Positions 1 to 6,457 of a stretch of DNA of 9,323 nucleotides are shown here, piece by piece (position 1 is the first letter of the stretch; each line of letters begins with the position of its first letter). Source of the DNA: JACVRX01 sp035697245 (lineage in GTDB: Bacteria; Actinomycetota; Actinomycetes; Jiangellales; Jiangellaceae); NCBI GenBank assembly GCA_035697245.1, contig DASSDH010000156.1, positions 1 through 9,323 of the forward strand, given 5' to 3'. The notes beneath the pieces are model-generated. The model was not told the DNA's origin, searched no databases, and was given only the letters and a program-made list of their open reading frames with translations. The translations under genes were made by a program, and so were the position numbers.

Positions 1-248
1 ACGTGGCCGCCGTCGACAACGACGGTCCGGTCGCCGATCCGGAACGTGGCCTGGCCGGACTCGACGACGAACACCTCGGCATACGGGTGGCGATGGAGCT
101 TGGGCCCGGCGCCGGGCTGCGAATGCACCAGGATGATGCAGAAGGGAACGTCACCGTGCTCGGCGCCGACGAACTCATGTGCGTGGTCGGTGTACTGGAG
201 GTCATCGAAGGCGACGATCGATCCCGTCGGTCCGGGCTGTTCGGACAA
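1..248 (-). CDS. Cupin-domain protein (C-terminus cut by window edge)
   Basis: The visible 82 residues begin LSEQPGPTGSIVAFDD and contain a full cupin motif 1: G-x5-HRH-x3-E-x6-G within GAGPKLHRHPYAEVFVVESG, followed by the strand ATFRIGDRTVVVDGG. In cupin_2 proteins the two His and the Glu bind a metal ion at the centre of a small beta-barrel; the reaction cannot be told from this fragment. The chosen start is TTG at 248-246, because a strong Shine-Dalgarno GGAAGGAAGG (265-256) lies 7 nt upstream; the ATG further upstream is in another frame. The gene sits 72 bp downstream of the DrrB-like permease on the same strand and could be the last gene of that operon. The 3' end lies outside the window, so total length is unknown. 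The cupin call is firm, the specific role unknown. Confidence 0.85.
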   Translation of the reverse strand, partial: MSEQPGPTGSIVAFDDLQYTDHAHEFVGAEHGDVPFCIILVHSQPGAGPKLHRHPYAEVFVVESGQATFRIGDRTVVVDGGH

Positions 249-320
249 CGGTCGGCCTTCCTTCCGTTGGTTTCGCGAGCCATCGTCCCGCCATCGTATG
301 GGCGTCGCAGCCGTCCTGAG

Positions 321-1108
321 TCAGAGTGAGGGGTCACGGTTGTACAGCTTCTTGGCCCACACATAGCCGACTACCGTGATGGCGACACACCAGGCGGCGG
401 CTATCCAGGCGTTGATGCCGATGGCGGTGCCGAGCAGCAGTCCGCGCACCGTCTCCATGATCGGGGTGAAGGGCTGGTAGTCGGCGAACCACTGCACAGC
501 GGTCGGCATCGACTCGGTGGGGACGAAGCCGCTGCCGAGGAAGGGCAGCAGGATCAGCGGCATGGGCAGGTTGCTGGCACCTTCGACGGTCTTGGACGCG
601 AGCCCGAGTGCGACCGAAAGCCAGGTGATCGCAACGGAGATCGCGACGAGGAATCCCGCCGCAGCGAACCACTCGCCCGGGTTGGCATCGGGTCGGAAGC
701 CGACGAGCAGTGCGACCCCGATGAGGACGGCGAGGCTGATCACGGTCTGGATGACGCTGCCGAGGACGTGGCCGCTTAGCACGGACGGGCGATAGATCGC
801 CATCGTCTTGAACCGGGCGACGATGCCTTCGGTCATGTCCATTGCGACCGAGGTCGCCGTTCCGGTGGCACCGGTCGCAATGCTGATCAACAGGATGCCG
901 GGCAAGACATAGTTGGCATACTCGGCGCGGCCACCGGAACTTCCACCGATCCCCGCCCCCATGGTGCCGCCGAAGACATAGACGAACAACAGGAGAAGTA
1001 TGGCCGGGATGCCGATGAGCATCAGCGTCATCATCGGATAGCGCTGCATGCGGCGGAGGTTGCGGCGCAGCATCGTGCGCGAGTCGCGCACGGCGTAGGC
1101 GAGGGTAC

Positions 1109-1112
<4 letters not shown>
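321..1112 (-). CDS. ABC-2 type transporter permease, DrrB-like
   Basis: This 263-aa integral membrane protein would be the membrane half of an ABC exporter in the plasma membrane. Hydrophobic segments are visible near residues 27-48, 66-90, 113-137, 148-171, 181-195 and 235-254, the six-helix layout of ABC-2 permeases. The stretch EGIVARFKTMAI (95-106) matches the cytoplasmic loop typical of DrrB-family permeases, and QPFTPIMETVRGLL (213-226) matches their conserved region before the last helix. The start ATG (1112-1110) overlaps the ATPase stop in an ATGA arrangement, with AAGGAG (1126-1121) 8 nt upstream, so the two proteins are probably made by translational coupling in matched amounts. 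DrrB relatives export hydrophobic drugs such as daunorubicin, or lipids, but the substrate here cannot be read from sequence. The family call is firm. Confidence 0.93.
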
Positions 1113-2077
<965 letters not shown>

Positions 2078-2121
2078 GGCCTTTCTCCTCCGGGTAAGGG
2101 CGGGATCACACGCCTCGGTCG

Positions 2122-2967
2122 TCAGGTGCGGCGGACGATGATGTCGCCGACGTAGGTGCGGGCCCGCACTTCGACGGTTTCGTCGGCGTTGTCGGGCCCG
2201 GCAGCCGCGGCCAGCTCGTTGCGGACGCGTCCGGAGACGGTGTTGAGGTCGAGCCAGGCTGCGGTGCCCGTGCGGATGCCGACTTCGAGCGAGCCGGCGG
2301 CAGTCTCTAGAGTCACGACGCCATGGGCGACCTCGCCGATCCGTACGCTGCCGTTGGCGGTCTTCGCAGCGACGCCAGCGTGTGCCCGATCGACGGTGAG
2401 CCCGCCGTTGGCTCCGCTGAAACGCAAGTCGCCAGTGACCTCGCCGATCCAGGTGTCGCCGTTCGAGTTCTTGACCGTCGCTGGTCCGTCGATCCGACGG
2501 ATGTTGACGGCACCGTTGCTGGCGGTGATCTGGACACCGCCGTCGGCGTGATCCACGGTGACGTCGCCGCTGGCACTGTTCAGGTTCACCGCGCCGGCCT
2601 GGTCGAGCCGGATCTCCCCGTATCCGGTCTTGAACCGGCACTCGCCGAGCCAGCCCTCACATAAGAGCTCGCCCATGCCTGTCTCGCCCTGCAGCTGGGA
2701 GCCCGACGGCAGTGCGATCGTGACATCGACCGAGCCGGTCCGGCTGAACAGCGGGCCGAGCTTTGGCGCCCTGACCACTAGGCTGCCGTCGGCGAATTCG
2801 ATGCGGGTCTGTTCGGCGACCTTCAGGTCGGCCTTGCTGGACGCATCGAAAGGCAGCACATCGACAGTGGTGTCGGTGCGATCGTCGGCGGTGACGCGCA
2901 CATAGGCGACGACGAAGCCGAGACTGAGCCGAACGGAAATCGGTTGGGGTGTGTCGAAGGTCGGCAT
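2122..2967 (-). CDS. DUF4097-family beta-solenoid protein
   Basis: This 281-aa protein belongs to the DUF4097 (putative adhesin-like) family. It has no signal peptide or membrane segment, so it is probably cytoplasmic despite the family name. Residues 1-110 form a beta-rich lead-in (MPTFDTPQPISVRL and onward). From about residue 115 a regular repeat follows: the glycine of an NG/SG turn recurs at 134, 152, 170, 188 and 206, exactly 18 residues apart, then at 225 and 246, as expected for successive solenoid coils. The start ATG 2967 has AAGGA 7 nt upstream; an in-frame ATG at 3024 would overlap the preceding gene and lacks family similarity. It lies 44 nt after the RHH gene and 44 nt before the ABC ATPase, so it is co-transcribed with both. 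Its function is unknown; a scaffold or partner for the exporter is conjecture. Confidence 0.88.
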   Translation of the reverse strand: MPTFDTPQPISVRLSLGFVVAYVRVTADDRTDTTVDVLPFDASSKADLKVAEQTRIEFADGSLVVRAPKLGPLFSRTGSVDVTIALPSGSQLQGETGMGELLCEGWLGECRFKTGYGEIRLDQAGAVNLNSASGDVTVDHADGGVQITASNGAVNIRRIDGPATVKNSNGDTWIGEVTGDLRFSGANGGLTVDRAHAGVAAKTANGSVRIGEVAHGVVTLETAAGSLEVGIRTGTAAWLDLNTVSGRVRNELAAAAGPDNADETVEVRARTYVGDIIVRRT

Positions 2968-3011
2968 TGCCTGTTCCTTACTGCTCGTTGTCGGTGATGT
3001 TCTCGGCACGG

Positions 3012-3554
3012 TCAGCGCGCCCATCCGGTGACGCTCTGGCCACGGCTGGAGCCGCGGCGCCCGGCACCGCGGCCGCCGGCGGGGCCGACGACCTGACCGG
3101 GCTGCAAGGCGGCGACGGCGGCCCGGACGAGCCAGGCGTTGACCGAGATCCGTTCCCGGCTGGCGGCCCCTTCGACCCGGAGTTTGACGTCGTCGGGGAG
3201 GCGCAGGTTGATCCGGGACGTCCCGCCTGCGTCGGCGGCGGTCGCCGCGGCCTCATCTATCGGCAGCGCTGGTGGTGCGACCGTCGTTTGTTCCTCCGGC
3301 GTGGGGTCGGCGGGCGGGCGCGTCACGACGAAGTCGGGATCCCGCCCGTGTAGGCGCAGGTGGACCGAGCCAGGGGCGAGATCGTGGGTGATCTCCGCGG
3401 TGGCGGCCGACAGTGCCTCCAGCAAGGTGAGTCGGATCGCCGACTCGAGCGGGGCGGTCAGACGCTCGGCGAGCGCCCGCGCTTCGTCACCGCCGGTCTC
3501 GGCAGCGCTCGCGAGCTCCCGACGGAGCAGTTCCACGTACGGCATCAAGTCCAT
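3012..3554 (-). CDS. Ribbon-helix-helix regulator with N-terminal domain of unknown function (HicB-like antitoxin annotation likely)
   Basis: This 180-aa protein carries an RHH DNA-binding fold near its C-terminus: strand INLRLP (115-120), helix 1 DDVKLRVEGAASRER (121-135) and helix 2 SVNAWLVRAAVAAL (137-150). This resembles HicB/Arc-type proteins, which dimerise and insert a two-stranded sheet into the DNA major groove. Residues 1-75 form a helical then beta-rich domain I do not recognise. A Pro/Ala linker follows (about 79-112), and the tail (155-180) is Gly/Arg-rich and basic. No HicA-like toxin gene is adjacent, so a stand-alone operon regulator is more likely than an antitoxin. The ATG at 3554-3552 is the furthest upstream in-frame start, since TAA occurs in frame in the leader. 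No Shine-Dalgarno is visible; the leader is instead occupied by a palindromic repeat that is probably its own operator. ATG 3545 is an alternative start. Confidence 0.8.
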   Translation of the reverse strand: MDLMPYVELLRRELASAAETGGDEARALAERLTAPLESAIRLTLLEALSAATAEITHDLAPGSVHLRLHGRDPDFVVTRPPADPTPEEQTTVAPPALPIDEAAATAADAGGTSRINLRLPDDVKLRVEGAASRERISVNAWLVRAAVAALQPGQVVGPAGGRGAGRRGSSRGQSVTGWAR

Positions 3555-3585
3555 GGCACCATCGTGGCACCATTATGGTGCCACG
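3554..3585. promoter_or_regulatory. Probable operator: three TGGCACCAT boxes with a perfect 23-bp palindrome
   Basis: TGGCACCAT occurs at 3554-3562 and 3565-3573 (direct, 11 bp apart), and inverted as ATGGTGCCA at 3575-3583. The last two form a perfect inverted repeat with 10-bp arms: CGTGGCACCA, a 3-bp centre, then TGGTGCCACG (3563-3585). The first box begins inside the start codon of the RHH regulator. On the minus strand the palindrome centre reads CATAAT, a passable -10 element, which would place repressor binding directly over the promoter. RHH proteins typically bind short repeats in tandem dimers about one helical turn apart, so autoregulation is the natural inference. No U-tract follows, so a terminator is unlikely. 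Confidence 0.7.
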
Positions 3586-3586
3586 T

Positions 3587-3652
3587 CAAGTCGATTTGGC
3601 TCAGATGTGGCTCAGGTAACTCATGGGGCAACCGGAAGCCGTCATCGACTTG
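3587..3652. repeat. Upstream repeat cluster: TGGCTCAG direct repeats inside a 9-bp inverted repeat
   Basis: TGGCTCAG occurs at 3597-3604 and 3608-3615, again 11 bp apart and sharing TGGC with the downstream operator boxes. CAAGTCGAT (3587-3595) and its exact reverse complement ATCGACTTG (3644-3652) flank this segment 48 bp apart. The region lies between the stop of the 176-aa protein gene and the RHH operator, where the promoter of the exporter operon should be. These could be secondary regulator sites; the inverted repeat alone might be chance. Confidence 0.4.
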
Positions 3653-3657
3653 CTCAC

Positions 3658-4188
3658 CTATCTGGTGCGGCGGACGATTGCGGCCAGCCAGCGCCGGCGG
3701 ATGACTCCGCTGAACGGCCGGATGACCAGCCAGTAGCGGCGGAACGCGCGCCGCGACCCATCGTCGGTCAGCAGCACCCGGGTCTCGGTGGTCAACTCGC
3801 CAGCGTCTGCGCGAAAGTTGAGAATCATCTTGGCCCAGCCGGGAACGGAGAAATCGACGAAGAATTCCACCGGGTCGAGCTGGTCGGCCAACCGTGGTGC
3901 GGGGACACCGCCCGGTGCCCAAGGCCGGCCGACTGCGGCGGCGACGAGTTCGTCGTCGGTTCGGCCCAGCACGGTGAAGCCGAGTCGGGCCATGTCATCG
4001 AGGACGGGCCGATCGGGGCTGAACCGAAGCCGGCCGGCAGACCGCACCCACATCAGCGTTCGCATCACCCGCACGTCGGCCCACGTCAGCCGTTCCACGG
4101 CCGCCAGCAAGTCAGCAGCTGCGGCAGCTGTCGCCAGGTGATGTCTCTCGCGGAAGTGCCAGCTCGGGAGTAGATCGTCAATGCGCAC
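3658..4188 (-). CDS. Conserved-looking protein of unknown function, 176 aa
   Basis: I cannot assign this gene firmly. The start is GTG at 4188 (MRIDDLLPSWHFRERHHL), giving 176 residues with no signal peptide or clear membrane helix. The N-terminal third is helical and Ala-rich (19-35), a loop with Trp/Pro follows (88-100), and the C-terminal half reads like beta strands followed by a long basic helix: ETRVLLTDDGSRRAFRRYW (135-153), then IRPFSGVIRRRWL (156-168). A strand pattern with a TETRV segment and a closing helix resembles SRPBCC/START-like or DUF2867-type folds, but this is only a hunch. The adjacent upstream gene on the same strand, 99 bp away, encodes a true SRPBCC protein. Ribosome-binding evidence at the GTG is weak. 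That it is a real gene is supported by its length, frame and composition. Confidence 0.7.
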   Translation of the reverse strand: MRIDDLLPSWHFRERHHLATAAAAADLLAAVERLTWADVRVMRTLMWVRSAGRLRFSPDRPVLDDMARLGFTVLGRTDDELVAAAVGRPWAPGGVPAPRLADQLDPVEFFVDFSVPGWAKMILNFRADAGELTTETRVLLTDDGSRRAFRRYWLVIRPFSGVIRRRWLAAIVRRTR

Positions 4189-4287
4189 GGCTCTGACTAT
4201 CGCGCGTCTCCGGTCGGGATCCCGCGAGGGAACGAAGCGCCGAGTCGGAAAGGGCCCTCGGTGCTGGCACGAGCGCTCTGGTGTGGG

Positions 4288-4752
4288 CTAGGCCGAGTCC
4301 GCCAGCAGTGTGTCGAGTTTGGCGAACATCATCTGCCACGCCCCACGGCCCATCTCCGCCGTGCCTGCGGGGTGTGGACCTTCGCGTAGCACAAGCCGGG
4401 TCTTGCCGGCCTCGTCATGGAACTCAACCCGCAGATGCGACGGCCAGGGGTCATCCTGGCCGGGGATCCCGTCCCAGCTCCCACTACTTGCGAGCAGTTG
4501 GTTGTCCACAACATCGGTAAAACTGCCAGTGAATCCCGTCCGCACAGATGGGTCGGCCTCACTCACCATCACGAATCGCTGCAACCCGCCAACGCGGGCG
4601 TCGAGTTCGACGGTGTCTCGGCGTGCGGGGAACCCGACCGGCCCGTACCACCGAGCAAATTCGTCTGAATCGGTGAAGGCCTTGTAGATGCGCTCTCGCG
4701 GGGCGTCGAAGACGCGGGTGAGCTCAATGTCGTAGCGGGGTTCCTTGGTCAT
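4288..4752 (-). CDS. AHSA1/SRPBCC-family protein
   Basis: This 154-aa protein has the hallmarks of the AHSA1 branch of the SRPBCC (Bet v1-like) fold. LTRVFDAPRERIYKAFTDSD (11-30) is the family's first strand and helix, EFARWYGPVGF (31-41) its WyGP motif, a GG turn follows at 55-56, and the closing helix is RGAWQMMFAKLDTLL (136-150). The fold encloses a hydrophobic pocket; members bind small hydrophobic ligands, and many in Actinobacteria have no known substrate. The frame is open upstream to 4905, but the start is ATG 4752, with GGGAGA (4763-4758) 5 nt before it; the extension would overlap the divergent GH16 gene and shows no similarity. It is divergent from the GH16-like gene and may be co-transcribed with the 176-aa protein gene 99 bp downstream. 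Confidence 0.9.
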   Translation of the reverse strand: MTKEPRYDIELTRVFDAPRERIYKAFTDSDEFARWYGPVGFPARRDTVELDARVGGLQRFVMVSEADPSVRTGFTGSFTDVVDNQLLASSGSWDGIPGQDDPWPSHLRVEFHDEAGKTRLVLREGPHPAGTAEMGRGAWQMMFAKLDTLLADSA

Positions 4753-4895
4753 TTCGGTCTCCCAACTCTCGTGGGTGGCCCGCGGCGGGCACCTCTGTGT
4801 TGAGACGTCGGAGTCGATGGTCGCCCTTCGACATCCTGCGGTGTCAGCTCCCCGACTGCTCTGGGTAGCAAAGACGTCTGTGTCAGGCTCGTGGC
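4753..4895. promoter_or_regulatory. Divergent intergenic region between the SRPBCC and GH16-like genes
   Basis: These 143 bp separate two divergent start codons and must hold the promoters of both genes. I see a short GC-rich inverted repeat GCCCGC-G-GCGGGC in the SRPBCC leader (around 4780-4795). I cannot name a convincing -35/-10 pair on either strand. Confidence 0.4.
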
Positions 4896-5723
4896 ATGCA
4901 GCCAACCCCTTCCAACGAGCCCAAGGCCGGATACGCGCTCGAGTTCGAAGACACCTTCGATGGAGACGTGCTCGACGAGACTCGCTGGTTCTCGTACTAC
5001 TTGCCGCAGTGGAGTTCGCGAGCGGCGTCCGCGGCGAGATACCACCTCGGTGATGGCCAGCTACGGCTGATCATCGAAGCAGACCAGCAGCCCTGGTGCC
5101 CGGAGTTCGACAACGGAATCCGGGTCTCCTCGTTGCAGACCGGAGTGTTTGCCGGCGCAGTAGGGAGCCCGCTGGGACAGCAACGATTCAACGCCGACCT
5201 TGTTGTCCGGGAGGAACAGCGCAACATGCGGCTGTACACGCCGCAGTACGGTTTCTTCGAGTTGCGGGCCAAGGCAATCGACGATCCCCGTTCCATGGTG
5301 GCGCTGTGGATGATCGGGTACGAGGACGAGCCTGAGCGGTCGGCCGAGATTTGCATCTGCGAGATCTTCGGGCGTGACATGACGATCGACACCGCGGCCG
5401 TCGGCATGGGGGTACACCCCTTCGGGGATCCGGCGATCGTCGATGAGTTCGGCGCAGAGGTCGTCGCCATCGACGCTCGCGAGTTCCACGTCTACGCGGC
5501 GGAGTGGACGCCCGATCATGTGGCCTTCTTCGTCGACCACCGGTTGATCAAAATAGTCGCGCAATCACCTCGATACCCGATGCAGTTCATGCTCGGCATC
5601 TACGAATTCCCGGACGACGGAACGGCGCCAGCACAGGCGCATCAGTACCCGAAGCAGTTCACGATCGACTATTTCCGCGGTTACCGGCCACTGTCCCGCC
5701 CACCCGTGTGGGAACGGGCCTGA
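4896..5723 (+). CDS. Glycoside hydrolase family 16-like protein with altered catalytic motif
   Basis: This 275-aa protein shows the GH16 beta-jellyroll pattern: LEFEDTFDGDVLDETRW (15-31), YGFFELRAKAI (118-128), MVALWMIG (134-141), the active-site strand SAEICICEIFG (149-159) and FHVYAAEWTPDHVAFFVD (197-214). GH16 enzymes hydrolyse beta-glucans or galactans with a nucleophile Glu, assisting Asp and acid/base Glu in E-x-D-x-x-E. Here both Glu (151 and 156) are kept, but the Asp position is Cys153, with another Cys at 155. I recall similar EICxCE motifs in other actinobacterial homologues, so this may be a subfamily rather than decay; that is unverified. There is no signal peptide, unusual for a family that is mostly secreted. 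ATG 4896 has only a weak upstream AGG. The stop is 4 bp from the stop of the convergent DUF1697 gene. Confidence 0.85.
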   Translation: MQPTPSNEPKAGYALEFEDTFDGDVLDETRWFSYYLPQWSSRAASAARYHLGDGQLRLIIEADQQPWCPEFDNGIRVSSLQTGVFAGAVGSPLGQQRFNADLVVREEQRNMRLYTPQYGFFELRAKAIDDPRSMVALWMIGYEDEPERSAEICICEIFGRDMTIDTAAVGMGVHPFGDPAIVDEFGAEVVAIDAREFHVYAAEWTPDHVAFFVDHRLIKIVAQSPRYPMQFMLGIYEFPDDGTAPAQAHQYPKQFTIDYFRGYRPLSRPPVWERA

Positions 5724-5727
5724 GACG

Positions 5728-6258
5728 TCAACGGTTCACCATGTCGAGCAGCGCAGTGACGGTGCGCCAGTTTCGCGTCGTGCCCGAGCCGCGCAAAGCC
5801 TTCTCCACCGCCCCTGCGAGCTTCGAGCGCCCCAGGCCATTGGGTAGCGAGAGGTAGACCTCGCGTTTGCGCGTCGCGAACTCCTCGGGCGTGAAGTTGA
5901 CGTGCGCGAGGTGTTCGAGCCATGCCGGATCGAGTGGCTTCCCGAGGAACGAAACATGCAGCTTCGTCGGATCGGCTGCGGCGTCGGGGAACGGATTGTT
6001 CCTGACCACGTCGGCGAGGCCGGCGCGGCTCCGCACGATCACCGGCACCGCGAATCCAAACGCCTTGGTGAGCTCGGCTTCGAGCTCCGCCGCGATCCGC
6101 GACTCGTTCGTCTTGCTGGTCAGGACGGCGTTGCCGCTTTGCACGTAGGTACTGACGTCGGTATAGCCGAGCCCTTCGAGCCGCTTCTTGAGCTCCGCCA
6201 TCGAGACCCGCCGCTTGCCGAGGTTGACCCCGCGCAGCAGCGCCACGTGCGTCGGCAT
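5728..6258 (-). CDS. DUF1697 family protein
   Basis: This 176-aa protein matches DUF1697 over its whole length: the N-terminal MPTHVALLRGVNLGKRRVSM (1-20), then ELKKRLEGLGYTDVSTYVQ (22-40) and SGNAVL (41-46), and the C-terminal block beginning NGLGRSKL. It ends TRNWRTVTALLDMVNR, the usual end of the family. DUF1697 proteins are small soluble cytoplasmic proteins of two ferredoxin-like lobes; no biochemical role is established. The start ATG 6258 is where family members begin, although the ribosome-binding sequence is poor. It is a single gene facing the GH16-like gene, with no room for a separate terminator between the two stops. Confidence 0.95.
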   Translation of the reverse strand: MPTHVALLRGVNLGKRRVSMAELKKRLEGLGYTDVSTYVQSGNAVLTSKTNESRIAAELEAELTKAFGFAVPVIVRSRAGLADVVRNNPFPDAAADPTKLHVSFLGKPLDPAWLEHLAHVNFTPEEFATRKREVYLSLPNGLGRSKLAGAVEKALRGSGTTRNWRTVTALLDMVNR

Positions 6259-6283
6259 GCCGCCAGGCTAGGCCGTCGGATCT

Positions 6284-6293
6284 ACCAATTGGT
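6284..6293. promoter_or_regulatory. 10-bp palindrome ACCAATTGGT upstream of the DUF1697 gene
   Basis: A perfect, comparatively AT-rich palindrome lies about 26 bp upstream of the DUF1697 start codon, within a short GC-rich spacer. Its position fits an operator or promoter-proximal site, and CAATTG cores occur in some MarR-type sites. No regulator gene is adjacent, so this is a weak call. Confidence 0.25.
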
Positions 6294-6332
6294 TGATGTG
6301 TTCGTGCGCGGGCGGGTAGGGAGCGGCCCGGG

Positions 6333-6449
6333 CTAACTCTGGCTCTGCTGCTCGTCGAGGAAGGCGAGTGTGATGGCGGCGAACAGGGGCGAGCTGAAGA
6401 TGTTGTAGTGGGTCAGGCCGGGAAGGATCGCGAGCGTCTTAACGAGAGG
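6333..6449 (-). pseudogene. C-terminal remnant of an alpha/beta hydrolase
   Basis: The minus strand encodes about 38 codons ending in TAG (6335-6333): LAILPGLTHYNIFSSPLF, then a short helix AFLDEQQSQS. The pattern LxxLPGxTHYxIFxSP...FLD is the C-terminal end of many alpha/beta-hydrolase-fold enzymes, with the catalytic His in the THY segment. Reading upstream, the frame hits a TGA (6452-6450) with no start and no hydrolase body; similarity seems to end around 6440, where the leader of the plus-strand monooxygenase gene begins. The rest of the hydrolase is not found anywhere else in the window. I infer a gene truncated when the flavin-enzyme pair arrived or when the flanking DNA was deleted. 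The fragment is too short to name the enzyme. Confidence 0.7.
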
Positions 6450-6457
6450 TCAACGGA

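Noticed and set aside
2078..2641. N-terminal extension of the DrrA frame
   Set aside because: It overlaps the DUF4097 gene in another frame, is Arg-rich nonsense, and a strong Shine-Dalgarno marks ATG 2077.
3012..3554. HicAB toxin-antitoxin system
   Set aside because: No small HicA-like double-stranded RNA-binding protein frame is found next to the RHH gene; its downstream neighbour is DUF4097.
3563..3585. The 23-bp palindrome as a terminator of the upstream 176-aa gene
   Set aside because: There is no T-tract on either side, it lies about 70 bp past that stop, and its position at the next start codon with a third box fits an operator better.
3139..4173. 344-codon plus-strand open frame spanning the RHH gene, the operator and the 176-aa gene
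   Set aside because: High-GC antisense reading with low-complexity Ser/Arg/Pro product; it crosses two real minus-strand genes and the operator region.
4215..4224. CGGGATCCCG palindrome between the 176-aa and SRPBCC genes
   Set aside because: A short GC-rich palindrome expected by chance at this composition, with no repeat partners.
4753..4905. N-terminal extension of the SRPBCC frame
   Set aside because: The 51 added residues show no similarity, overlap the divergent GH16 start, and ATG 4752 has its own ribosome-binding site.
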